Source: an uncultured Parasphingopyxis sp.
Lineage (GTDB): Bacteria > Pseudomonadota > Alphaproteobacteria > Sphingomonadales > Sphingomonadaceae
Direction of reading: 5' to 3'
DNA: 64,000 nucleotides
Assembly: GCA_947259005.1 (NCBI GenBank)
Contig: CAMYKP010000013.1
Coordinates: 1-64,000, forward strand
Shown: in pieces, positions 21,549 through 31,700 of the stretch
Layout of the letters: each line of letters starts with the position of its first letter
Position numbering within the stretch: position 1 is the first letter of the stretch
Program-made: the position numbers and the translations under genes
The notes under the pieces: model-generated
Told to the model about the DNA's origin: nothing
What the model saw: only the letters and a program-made list of their open reading frames with translations
Database searches by the model: none

Positions 21549-21867
21549 GCCACCCCCAGCACTAGTCTCTGTTATCAGGGGCGCGCCGCAAGGCGGCGGA
21601 ACAGGCGCTCGTCCGCCGTCCATTCCGTCACGCCAGCATCAATGAGGCCGTCTCTGCAGCGACAACAGGCGCCCTTTTCCCGCCCCGTCTCTGAGCGACC
21701 CTGCATCGGTTCGGTTTCCCTGTTTTCAGGGAAAGAACAGGGAAAAATCCATTTTTCGAGCCTAAAACAGGCGATTTCGGGTGTATTGCGAGAATATCGG
21801 CGTCACGAAACCCCAGTTTTCCGGGGTTCACGCTCCTTCAAAACCCCATTTCCCTGATCTTCAACGG

Positions 21868-21938
21868 AACAGGGTATTTAATCGCCATAACAGGGACCGA
21901 TATCGCCGATAACAGGGGGTTTAATCGACGGAACAGGG
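21868..21938. repeat. Four AACAGGG iterons at 21-22 bp spacing
   Basis: AACAGGG at 21868, 21889, 21911, 21932. Confidence 0.8.
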
Positions 21939-23519
21939 ATGCCCAAATTCTCCAAAGCCGAGCCGTTCGCGCTGTTTCGACCATGCAAGCGGCAGATCGG
22001 CCGATTTGAAATATTCCAGATTGAGGTGCTGCGGCTGACGCCCCTCGATAATCGCCCGCTGGATGTCGGGCGCAAGGAATGCAAGCCGCAGGATCATCCG
22101 ATCATAAGGCGATACCGGCGCGGCTTCGATCACTGGCATACCGCGATCCCGCTTCAGCATCGCATGGGCTTTTCGAAGCGCGGCGATGAGGATCGGATCG
22201 GGATCTCTCAGCTTCTTACGCGTTGGCAGGATAAGCCGCCGACCGCCACGCCGCTGCAGCATGACTGGCAAAAACACCGTGATCTGATCACCCACTCGCT
22301 CGGTAATCGTTTCATCGTCGGCTAGCCGACCAGCCAGACGGGTTGGCTTGTCGACACGCACGCTGATCTGAAGTCCCCCATTGCAAAGGCTGACCGCATC
22401 CAGTTTCGAAAACGGATCGGCCACCCTCGGTAACCATCGTCCGACCGCCTCGCCGACAACCCTTTCGATGTCTGTTGCTGAAAGCCGCTGCACGACGTCG
22501 GGCTCCGCCTTCCGGGCTCCCTGCTGGAGCGACGCGGACACATAATAGCGATATCGCCGTCCCGACTTGCCGCGCGAGGTGGTCGGAGACATCGGCTCAC
22601 CCGCCGCGTCGAACAGCTTGCCCATGAGCGGTGCTTGCGCGCACCGGCTCATCCCCTTGGCCCGGTGACGCCGGGCATTGGCATCGAGATACTGCTGCAC
22701 CCGATCGAAAAGGTCCTCCTCGACGATCGCGGCATGCCCGCCTTCATGGACCTCGCCTTTGTGAACGATCTTGCCGAGATAGAGTCGATTGCGCAGCAAA
22801 TGGAACAGCGCGCCGCGGCTGAACGGCTGCCCGCCCATCGGCTTGCCCTTCGTCGTCGTCCATTGCTTCGAGAGGATGCCGCGCTCGTCGAGTTCGCGCT
22901 GCAATGTGTGGACCGAGCCAAGCTTTAGGTAACGTGTAAAGATATGCCTGACAGTCTCGGCCTCGCTCTCGTTGACGCGCAGGATGCGGCCGTTGTCGGC
23001 AGGGCGGTCATAGCCCAATGGCAGCGTGCCCCCCATCCACATGCCCTTGGCCTTCGAGGCAGCAATCTTGTCGCGAATCCGCTCGCCGGTGACCTCGCGC
23101 TCGAACTGGGCGAACGACAGGAGGACATTGAGCATCAGCTTGCCCATCGAGCCGGTCGTGTTGAACGACTGGGTGACAGACACGAAGCTGCAGTCAGCCG
23201 CCTCGAAGATCTCTACGATGCGGGCGAAGTCGGCGAGCGAGCGGGTCAACCGGTCGATCTTGTAGACGACGACGATATCGACGCGGCCGGCCTCGATATC
23301 GGCAAGCAGCCGGGCAAGGCCCGGCCGCTCCATCGTGCCCCCGGAAAACCCACCATCGTCATAGCGATCGGCCAGCGCGGTCCAGCCCTCGCAGGCCTGG
23401 CTCAGCACATAGGCCTCGCACGCCTCGCGCTGGGCATCGAGGCTGTTGAACGACTGGTCGAGACCCTCTTCGGAACTCTTGCGCGTATAGATGGCGCAGC
23501 GTCGGGCCGGCTCTGCCAT
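21921..23519 (-). CDS. Large serine recombinase
   Basis: CAIYTRKSSEEGLDQSFNSLDAQREACEAYV (catalytic Ser), YKIDRLTRSLADF, FAQFEREVTGERIRDKIAASKAKGMWMGG, recombinase domain. Confidence 0.93.
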   Translation of the reverse strand: MAEPARRCAIYTRKSSEEGLDQSFNSLDAQREACEAYVLSQACEGWTALADRYDDGGFSGGTMERPGLARLLADIEAGRVDIVVVYKIDRLTRSLADFARIVEIFEAADCSFVSVTQSFNTTGSMGKLMLNVLLSFAQFEREVTGERIRDKIAASKAKGMWMGGTLPLGYDRPADNGRILRVNESEAETVRHIFTRYLKLGSVHTLQRELDERGILSKQWTTTKGKPMGGQPFSRGALFHLLRNRLYLGKIVHKGEVHEGGHAAIVEEDLFDRVQQYLDANARRHRAKGMSRCAQAPLMGKLFDAAGEPMSPTTSRGKSGRRYRYYVSASLQQGARKAEPDVVQRLSATDIERVVGEAVGRWLPRVADPFSKLDAVSLCNGGLQISVRVDKPTRLAGRLADDETITERVGDQITVFLPVMLQRRGGRRLILPTRKKLRDPDPILIAALRKAHAMLKRDRGMPVIEAAPVSPYDRMILRLAFLAPDIQRAIIEGRQPQHLNLEYFKSADLPLAWSKQRERLGFGEFGHPCSVD

Positions 23520-23923
23520 CAACCGTCCCGCAGCCCGAAGAAGCGCGGACCGTTCCATCGCGTGCCGGCAATGGCCGTGGCGGCCGCCGAGAGACTCGCG
23601 AACAGCTGACTCTCCCAGCGGAATCCGTTCTCCTCGACGACGACGGTCACTTCGCGACCCTTCCAGTGGCGGGTCAGCCGGGCGCCGACACCCAGTCCGC
23701 GCCCCTCGGGCTGGACCGGGCCGGTGCGCGCCAGCGCCCTGAGCGTCGCTGCATCAAGCCCGCCGAACGCTGCAGCCTGCACACGCCATGCGAGTAGCAT
23801 GCGCAGGATCGGCTCGGAGCGCATCTTTGGCGGCGAGCCGAACCGCGCCCGCCAAAGCGCGCGCTGGGCGTCGAGGTTCATCGTCTGGATCTCGGCGAGG
23901 AGGGCTTCGACGTCTTTGCTCAT
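23519..23923 (-). CDS. DUF2924 domain protein
   Basis: LRMLLAWRVQAAAFGGLDAATLRALAR...GARLTRHWKGREVTVVVEENGFRWESQLFASLSAAATAIAGTRWNGPRFFGLR. Confidence 0.88.
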   Translation of the reverse strand: MSKDVEALLAEIQTMNLDAQRALWRARFGSPPKMRSEPILRMLLAWRVQAAAFGGLDAATLRALARTGPVQPEGRGLGVGARLTRHWKGREVTVVVEENGFRWESQLFASLSAAATAIAGTRWNGPRFFGLRDG

Positions 23924-24132
23924 TGGTTAGCCCCGATCCGGTAACGGCGCACGCCGGCGATCTTGTCCGAGGCGATCGCGTGGCCGCGCTTCTTGAGCGC
24001 GCCCGCCAACGCGCCGCGGACCGAATGCTGTTGCCAGCCGGTCGCCTTCGTCATCTCGGCGATGCTGGCGCCGTGCTTGCGTCCAAGCAGCTTCTCCAGC
24101 GTGTCGAGTTTTGTTGGGGTCTTTGTGGTCAT
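23920..24132 (-). CDS. DUF3489 domain protein
   Basis: TKLDTLEKLLGRKHGASIAEMTKATGWQQHSVRGALAGALKKRGHAI. Confidence 0.88.
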   Translation of the reverse strand: MTTKTPTKLDTLEKLLGRKHGASIAEMTKATGWQQHSVRGALAGALKKRGHAIASDKIAGVRRYRIGANQ

Positions 24133-24254
24133 GGGGTGTCTCCGGTATTGCAGCGATGACCGGAATGGCCGTCGCTACCGGCGCAAGCCCGGCTCGCCGG
24201 GCGTGACACAACCAATGCTCTGAATGGCGCGACAGTCCAGTGTTTTCAGGGCCT

Positions 24255-24302
24255 ATCTGCTCTCCACAGCAATTAAAGCACGCTGGCTTTAAAAGAGCAG
24301 AT
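24255..24302. promoter_or_regulatory. Nested inverted repeats in divergent promoter
   Basis: ATCTGCTCT (24255-24263)/AGAGCAGAT (24294-24302) and TTAAAGC (24273-24279)/GCTTTAA (24286-24292). Confidence 0.55.
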
Positions 24303-24322
24303 GATCATGCTATGTTCCCGAT

Positions 24323-25630
24323 ATGAACTCAACTATATCGAAGGCGAAATCACCTTCCGGCCGCTTGCTCCAGATCCTTTACAAACCGGTCTCGAGCCTC
24401 ATTCCCGACCCCCGCAACGCGCGCACGCATTCCAAGCGCCAGATCGCACAGATCGTTGGCTCAATCCGTGCCTTCGGATTCACCAATCCGATCCTGGCTG
24501 ATCCTGAAGGCAATATGATTGCCGGTCACGGCCGCCTTCGCGCGGCGAAGGAACTTAGCCTGGATGAGGTGCCGGTTATCGAGCTTGCCGGTCTCTCCGA
24601 AGCTCAAAAGAAAGCGCTGCGCCTCGCCGACAACAAGATTGCGCTCAACGCGGGCTGGGATGTCGAGATCCTCAAGCTCGAACTTACCGATCTGTCGTTG
24701 CCCGAAGTCGATATCGACCTGTCGCTGACCGGGTTCAGCTCCGGTGAGATCGACGTCGTGCTCGCCGATAGTCCCGATCCCGATGACGAGGTGATCCCGG
24801 CAGTTCCGCAGAATCCGCGCGTACAGCCGGGAGACATATGGCAGCTAGGCGAACACCGCGTCGCCTGCGGCGATGGGCGCGATACCGCGTTCCTGCAGCG
24901 CGTGGTCGGAGAGGGCGACAGCATCGACTGCGCGTTCCTCGATCCGCCTTACAATGTGAAGATCAACGGCCATGCCAATGCCAAGGGCCGCCACCGCGAG
25001 TTCGCGATGGCCTCGGGCGAGATGAGCGAGGACGAGTTCCGCACGTTCCTCGCTGATACGCTGGGCGCCTGCGCCACTGTCTCTCGCGATGGCGCGGTGC
25101 ACTTCGTCTGCATGGACTGGCGGCACATGGACGATGTCACCGCATCGGTAGCCGGCATCTATGGTGGCCTGCTCAACATCTGCGTCTGGAACAAGAGCAA
25201 TGCCGGCATGGGATCGCTCTATCGCTCCAAGCACGAGATGGTGTTCGTCTACCGAGTCGGCGACGCCCCGCACACCAATGCGGTTGAACTCGGCAAACAT
25301 GGCCGCAACCGCACCAATGTATGGGACTATGCTTCGGTCAATTCGATGAAGGGATCGCGCCGCGAGGATCTCGCGCTCCATCCGACCGTCAAGCCTGTTG
25401 CCATGGTCGCCGATGCGATCTGCGATGTGACGCGGCAGGGCGAACTCGTGCTCGATATCTTCCTCGGCTCCGGCACGAGCCTGATCGCGGCCGAGCGCGT
25501 GGGACGGGCGTTCCGCGGGCTCGATATCGACCCGGCCTATGTCGATCTAGCGATGACCCGCTGGAGCGACATCACCGGGCAAGAGCCACAACTGGTCCAC
25601 CGCGCCGATGGCGGGAAGGCGGCGGCATGA
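24323..25630 (+). CDS. ParB-like N-terminal domain / beta-class DNA methyltransferase
   Basis: ParB-like IPDPRNARTHSKRQIAQIVGSIRAFGFTNPIL...GHGRLRAAKEL; CAFLDPPYNV motif IV upstream of DIFLGSGTSLIAAERVGR motif I. Confidence 0.92.
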   Translation: MNSTISKAKSPSGRLLQILYKPVSSLIPDPRNARTHSKRQIAQIVGSIRAFGFTNPILADPEGNMIAGHGRLRAAKELSLDEVPVIELAGLSEAQKKALRLADNKIALNAGWDVEILKLELTDLSLPEVDIDLSLTGFSSGEIDVVLADSPDPDDEVIPAVPQNPRVQPGDIWQLGEHRVACGDGRDTAFLQRVVGEGDSIDCAFLDPPYNVKINGHANAKGRHREFAMASGEMSEDEFRTFLADTLGACATVSRDGAVHFVCMDWRHMDDVTASVAGIYGGLLNICVWNKSNAGMGSLYRSKHEMVFVYRVGDAPHTNAVELGKHGRNRTNVWDYASVNSMKGSRREDLALHPTVKPVAMVADAICDVTRQGELVLDIFLGSGTSLIAAERVGRAFRGLDIDPAYVDLAMTRWSDITGQEPQLVHRADGGKAAA

Positions 25631-26142
25631 GCGATACGCGGTTCAGGAAAGGCCAGTCGGGGAACCCCAAAGGCCGCCCGAGGAATCGCCGTCCGCACAA
25701 CTCGGCCTTCGATATCATCTTCGACAAGACGCTGACCGTGACGCAGAACGGGAAGCAGCGTGAGCTGACGGTCGACGAGGCGCTTGAGCTCCAGACCTAC
25801 CAGGCAGCGCTCAAGGGAAGCCGCATGGCGATCCGCAAGGTCCTCAAAATGATTGCGAAGCGCGAGGCAGCGCTGGCGAAGACATACAGGCCGGAGAACA
25901 AGCCGATCACCGTCGAGGCGCACTACACCTCCGACAATGCCGATGAAGCGATGCGGCTCCTCGGAATCGCCGATGACGATCCCGGGTTTGGCGGAAAGCG
26001 GCTGAAGGTCCATGCATGGGCGACGCAAGCGGCTTTGAGCCGCCCCGGCCGCCGCAAGTTCGCCCGCAGGGACGTGGACAACATCAAGTTCTTCACGTTC
26101 GATGCCGAGACGCTTCGCTGGCCGCGAGGGCGCATCGAATGA
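25627..26142 (+). CDS. DUF5681 domain protein (copy 1)
   Basis: MSDTRFRKGQSGNPKGRPRNRRP; ATGA overlap with MTase. Confidence 0.85.
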   Translation: MSDTRFRKGQSGNPKGRPRNRRPHNSAFDIIFDKTLTVTQNGKQRELTVDEALELQTYQAALKGSRMAIRKVLKMIAKREAALAKTYRPENKPITVEAHYTSDNADEAMRLLGIADDDPGFGGKRLKVHAWATQAALSRPGRRKFARRDVDNIKFFTFDAETLRWPRGRIE

Positions 26143-26696
26143 GCGGCAACGAACAGGTTGGTTATGGGAAGCCGCCCCAGGCGAACCGATTCAGAAAGGG
26201 CCAGTCGGGGAACCCCAATGGTAGGCCGAAGAACCGGCATCGCACTGTCCCATACGATGCGGTGCTCGGGCAGATGGTGACGGTTCGCGAGGATGGCCGC
26301 GAGCGCCGGGTGACGGCGGCAGAGGCGTTCCTTCTACAGCTGACGCAGAAAGGGCTTGCCGGCGACAGTTCTGCAGCGCGCGCTTCGCTCGAGGCAATTG
26401 AGACCGCGCGCGCCGCACGCGGCGGCAACGGACAGGGCGAGGTGATCGATAAGCTCGTCTGGTCGTACGTCGGCAGCGGTGCCGATGCGATCATCGGGCC
26501 GCTCGGCATTGCGTTCCGGAAATATCCGACCGACGAAAAGCGCATGCGCTGGCTGCTCAATCCCTGGATTGTCGAAGCGGCGCTCGCAAGGCTGGGCGGC
26601 CGACGGCTCAACGAAGACGAGCAGCGAGAGGTGTGGAAGGCGACGCGCACGCCGCACAAGGTACGATGGCCTGAATGGTGGACAGTAACGGAGTGA
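26139..26696 (+). CDS. DUF5681 domain protein (copy 2)
   Basis: NRFRKGQSGNPNGRPKNRH; ATGA overlap with copy 1. Confidence 0.85.
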   Translation: MSGNEQVGYGKPPQANRFRKGQSGNPNGRPKNRHRTVPYDAVLGQMVTVREDGRERRVTAAEAFLLQLTQKGLAGDSSAARASLEAIETARAARGGNGQGEVIDKLVWSYVGSGADAIIGPLGIAFRKYPTDEKRMRWLLNPWIVEAALARLGGRRLNEDEQREVWKATRTPHKVRWPEWWTVTE

Positions 26697-26853
26697 AGGG
26701 CGGCTTTGCGCCCCAAAGCCAGTCGTTCACGGCTCAATTTAGATTGCCAAAAAGCGGACAGGCGGCTCAAAGTGAGTTGCAACCTTATCGCTAGGTCCGG
26801 AATTGGGTGGAAAACAGTGGCTTCCACCAATCGCCCATTTCGCATAAGTTTGC

Positions 26854-28620
26854 ATGCGAGAGGGAGGGGCAATGTTCCGAAGGTTCGCATTCATTCTAGC
26901 TTTCGCGGTATTGGTGCCGGGGTCTCCGGCGGCAGCGCAAGAACACCAGATCATCGACTGCACTTCCCTCGAAGATTGCTTTGCAAAGATCCGCGATCCC
27001 GAGGTGCGCGTGGTGGATGGTGATAGTATTATTTACGAACGAATGCCTCAATTCGGCGACGCAGCAATCGAGGCGCTGCTTCCGATGCTTTCAGACTCGA
27101 GCAGCGAAATGCGTCGGCGTGCAGGCTATCTCTTGGCAAACTTCGACCAGATCGATCCGCGATTTAGCGAACAGATCATCATGGCATGGCAGCAGGGAAA
27201 TGGCTGGTTACCGCGGGCCGTTGCAGCACTAGGCACAGATGAAGCGCTTTCCTCTCTTTGGCAGGATTTCCTTCGCGACTCAAACTTCTCGAGTAACTCG
27301 CAAGTCTTCATGGCTTTGGGGAAGATGGGGGAAGCGCGAATTCGACCGCTCCTGTTGGCACTTTTCGCCGAATGTCGATTGAGCCTGACTGGCGAGGAAT
27401 GCAGCGGCATGTACTCATTGCTCTCAGAACTGGAACCAGCACATCCAGAATGGAGCCAAGACGCTATCGTTGATCTTGCACAGAATGCGAGAAAGAAAGA
27501 AACACGAGACCGAGCGACGGAAGAGCTCGTGCGCCTAGAGCATCCCGCAGGTCTTGTTCCAAGCCAGGAGAGACTTGCCAACCTAACGCTGAGCGAGGTC
27601 ATTTTCGACGAGTGGCCTGCGTGGCACCTGATTGACGCTGTCGCCACATATGGGAGCGAGGCTGCAACATCAGCGGCGCATATCGCCCAGTTTCTAGACA
27701 CTCGCCTCGACGAACGTCTCAGAACGGATGCCGCTTTGGCACTCGGCCGGGTTGGCAACCGTGAGCAGATTCCAGCCTTACTGGCATTGGAGCCAGAACT
27801 CATGGATGATTGGCTGATGGCCTATAATGTGTCCGAGAGTCTTGGCAGACTCAGGGCCGAAGAGGCCCGCGCCCTCCTGCTAGAATTGACTGATCAGCAT
27901 TGGCATCGCGGTGTTCGCAACAATGCCAATCGCGCACTGGCGATGATCAGTGGCGGCGAATTCTCAATGTCAGGTGTGGCTGGTGACGGGCTCCCTTATC
28001 CCAATCCGACTGACGAAGAGGGAAACGAATACCTCTACTTCGGAGGGCTTCGCTGGGCGGGGGATGAAGCTTCGCAGTGGTGCGGTGCAGAGCGCAACGA
28101 AGTCTTCGAAATCGGAAGCGATCCGGCAGGTCAAGTCGATTGGCCCAGTTATTCAAGTGTAGTAGTCGAAATCACCAACTTGTCCGAGGAAGTGGCGAAC
28201 GAACTTCGCGATGCAGTTTCACCATCATTCGTTCGAGGGTCGCCGATAGCATTCCTTCCGCTGAACTCCGGCAAGCTGATCGGCTTCAACGGCGGTGAGT
28301 TCGGCGGCGGTGTGGTATATTTGGATGGAGGGGACGAGCCCCGCCTACTTTTCGGCGAACCGGTCGATGCAATGTGGACGATGAACGACAAGTTATATGT
28401 TGTGTCGGGCCTGGCGCATATGGTTCTCGACACGGGGCACGTCCGCGTGATCAATCTGGACACGTTGGAAATCGAACGGGTCATCAGGCTGCCCGCGAGC
28501 TCAATAAGCATAGGCCTGACCAGCAACCGAAATGTGATCGTCGAAACCCGCGAAGGCGATTTCGCAATCTCCGAAGATGGCGAACTGCTTGACGCGCGTG
28601 ATCCTGCCCTCTGCCCTTGA
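26854..28620 (+). CDS. Secreted HEAT-repeat-like protein
   Basis: Signal peptide; AAIEALLPMLSDSSSEMRRRAGYLLANF and RTDAALALGRVGNREQIPALLALEPEL repeats. Confidence 0.6.
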   Translation: MREGGAMFRRFAFILAFAVLVPGSPAAAQEHQIIDCTSLEDCFAKIRDPEVRVVDGDSIIYERMPQFGDAAIEALLPMLSDSSSEMRRRAGYLLANFDQIDPRFSEQIIMAWQQGNGWLPRAVAALGTDEALSSLWQDFLRDSNFSSNSQVFMALGKMGEARIRPLLLALFAECRLSLTGEECSGMYSLLSELEPAHPEWSQDAIVDLAQNARKKETRDRATEELVRLEHPAGLVPSQERLANLTLSEVIFDEWPAWHLIDAVATYGSEAATSAAHIAQFLDTRLDERLRTDAALALGRVGNREQIPALLALEPELMDDWLMAYNVSESLGRLRAEEARALLLELTDQHWHRGVRNNANRALAMISGGEFSMSGVAGDGLPYPNPTDEEGNEYLYFGGLRWAGDEASQWCGAERNEVFEIGSDPAGQVDWPSYSSVVVEITNLSEEVANELRDAVSPSFVRGSPIAFLPLNSGKLIGFNGGEFGGGVVYLDGGDEPRLLFGEPVDAMWTMNDKLYVVSGLAHMVLDTGHVRVINLDTLEIERVIRLPASSISIGLTSNRNVIVETREGDFAISEDGELLDARDPALCP

Positions 28621-28792
28621 GACCTTAACCTGCAACAAGTCCACGTCCGCGATTAGGGTCGGCAGTAGAACGGCGGCTTAGAGCATTCCGAGCACCAAAA
28701 GCCGACTGTCGTCAATCGGCCCAAAAGCTGGCATTGGGCGTTGCGAGATCGATCGTCCGCATTGCGCCCTCAAAGTTGCCTTTTATCTCCCG

Positions 28793-31700
28793 TTATGCAG
28801 TTTTCCTTAACTGACGTAGGTTGGTTAATCTCAACCAAAAGCGCCGAAAATCGGACGGTAATGCATAAGCGGCTGGCACCACCAAGAGCGTCAAAAACGT
28901 CGAAGTCGTCAGCCCGCCAATGATGATGAACCCCATTGCGTTGCGCCATTCCGCTCCGTCCGATTGCGCAAATGCGACGGGCATCATACCGAAGATGGCG
29001 GCAAGTGCCGTCATCAGAACCGGCCGGAGTCGTTCGGGAGCGGCCCGGCGCATGGCCTCTGCCGCACCCTCGCCGGAATCTCGGTATTTGTTCGCTTGAT
29101 CGACGAGCAGGATTCCATTCTTCATGACGATCCCCATGAGCGCGATCAGACCGATTTGTGCAAACAGGCTCATCTCCTGACCCGAGAGCCACATTGCGGC
29201 AAAAGCGCCCGAAAAAGAGAGAGGTGCTGTCAGCATGATGAGAATAGGTTGACCGAAACTGTCGAACTGGCTTGCAAGAACAATGTAGAGCGCGACGAGC
29301 GCCAATATGAAGGCGAAAATGATCGCGTCGGCAGTATCAGCCAAGCGTCGCGCCATGCCTTCGGTCAGCGTCTCCAAGCCCTCGGGAGGCGGATTTTCCG
29401 CGAGTATTTCGTCAAGCCGGTCGACCGCCGTGCTTAGAGCGACACCCGGCGGCGTATTGGCGCGCACGGAAATCTGGCGAGCGCGGTCAATGCGGTCAAT
29501 CTGTGCGGGTCCGTCAGCCACGCCGACCTCGGCAACCGCCGCGAGATCGACCAAGGTGCCGTCGCCAGATCGTACGGGAAGCGTTTCGACATCGACCAGC
29601 GTCTGGCGTCTGCCTTCTTCAAGACGAACACGAACGTCATAGCGACGCCCATCGTCTTCAAAGCTGCCAGCCTCCGTGCCGCCGATAAACGTTCGCGAGG
29701 CGGTCGCCAAACTACGCGCCGAAACGCCAAGATCGGCAGCCCGGTTTCGGTCGAGCCGAATTTGCAGCTCTGGCCGGCCACCTTCATAGCTGGTCTGGAC
29801 GTCAACAAATTCCGGCGATGCGCGCATCTGGTCGGCCACCAGAATCGCATAGTCGTTGATCGACTCCAGATTGGGGCCGGTCACGACCAGATCAATGGCC
29901 ATCTGCCCGACGCCGCTACCGGAAACCCACGGCACATCTTCAGCCAATAGATCGTTCGCCTCCGGCACGGCCTGGGCTAATGCCTCACGGGCAAAGGACA
30001 TGATCTCGCCTTGATGGATATCGCGCTCGTTTTTTGGCGTCAGGCCGACATAAAGGTTCAAAATGTTCGTGCTCTGATTGGTGCCCGCTCCAGCAGTCAC
30101 AAAAACAAGATCGATTTCGGGATGCTCTCTCAGCGCCCGGTCCGCCCGGATCGCAGCGTCCTTCGCTGTCTCAATTCCGGTGCCAAGCGGCAATTCGACC
30201 GTCGCGAGAAACTCGGATCGGTCGGTACTCGTCATAAAAGTGGCGGGAACCAGGGATGCGAAGAAGCCGCCAATGAACACGCTGGCCAGCGCGCCCAGAA
30301 GGACCAGATAGCGGCGGCGGATTGCCCATCCGATCAGGCTTTCATAGCGCGACCGAAGCGCCTTATGGAAATTCTCGATGCGGCCTAGCCAGCCGACATG
30401 ACCCTTTTCGGGCCGCAAGAACCGGGCCGACAGCATGGGCGTCAGCGTGAACGCCACCAGCAGCGACACGCTCACAGAGAATACGATGGCAAGACCATAT
30501 TGGAAGAAGAAGCGGCCAACGATCCCTTCCATAAACGCGATTGGTACAAAGACGGCGAGGGTGGCGAAGGTGCCTGCGAGAACGGCAAGAGCCACCCGCT
30601 GGGTCGCCGTCGAAGCTGCCTTCCGGGGCTCGGCCCCGCCGTCAATATCGTTTTGCACCGCTTCGACCACCACGATTGCATCGTCCACGAGCAATCCGAT
30701 GGCCACGGTGAGCGCGAGCAACGTCATCATGTTCAGTGTGAAATCAAACGCGCCAAAGGCTGTAAATGTCGCGATTATGGATGTGGGTATCGCAAGCAGG
30801 ACGATGATTGTCGCTCGCCAACTCAAAAGGAACAGAAACGTCACCAGCACAACCAGAACGATGGCGATGGCCAAATCGAACAGGACATCTTCGATGGCGG
30901 ACTCGATAAAGCGTGCGGTGTCGCGGGCGATGACCATGTCGACGCCCTCCGGCGCACCTTCGCGCAATCGTTCGATTTCATCGCGAAGGGCATTTGATAC
31001 CTCGACAGTGTTTTCGCCCGATTGTCGGCGCACTTCGAGCACGACGCCGGGACGACCGTTGAGCTGCGCATAGCTCGTTTCATCTTCAACGGAGTCTTCG
31101 ATCCGGGCGACATCCCGGATACGTGTGGTCTGGCCATTGGGCCTATAAGCGATAGCGAGATTGCCGAATTCCTCCGCCGTTCCCGCTTCCGCAAGAGTTC
31201 TCGCGCCAAACTGCCTTGTGCGCCCCTCGATCTCCAGTCGTCCACCGGGCAACTCGGCATTCTCATTCGCCAGCGCCTGCACGACATCGTCGGCGGTTAC
31301 GCCGCGAGCGCGCATTGCACTTGGATCAAGCCATACGCGCATTTCGCGTTCGCGCCCGCCGACTAGCGAAACAGAGCCGACGCCTTGGACACGCTGGAGC
31401 CGTTCCTTGACGACCTCATCCGCATAGGTCGTGAGTTCGCGCACCGACATATCGCCGGACAGCATGATCGACATTATCGGCGCAGCGTCGGGGTCGACCT
31501 TTGCGACGACAGGAACCTCCGCATCCTCCGGAAGGTCGCCGGTTATTATCGCTATGCTGTCACGCACATCTTGCGCTTTGACGTCCGCATTTTCCTCAAG
31601 TTCGAATTCCAGAGAAACCTGGCTGACGCCTTCCGAACTGATCGAACGCATCTGACGCAGGCCCGAGATCGTATTGACCTCCTCCTCGACGACATCGGTG

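Larger units (their letters stand above)
21549..26720. mobile_element. Recombinase-DNA methyltransferase module (putative integrated element)
   Basis: Large serine recombinase + DUF2924 + DUF3489 facing ParB/MTase + two DUF5681 genes directly after a tRNA; borders not proven. Confidence 0.5.

Noticed and set aside
21868-21938. CRISPR-like array
   Set aside because: Repeat unit only 7 nt with short non-unique spacers; no cas genes; better described as iterons
21921-26696. Classical restriction-modification system
   Set aside because: No endonuclease gene next to the methyltransferase; neighbours are recombinase and DUF genes
28640-28760. Short intergenic AAAGC/GGCCCAAAAGC segments as regulatory RNA
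   Set aside because: Looks like degraded dispersed repeat; no stable structure or promoter I could support
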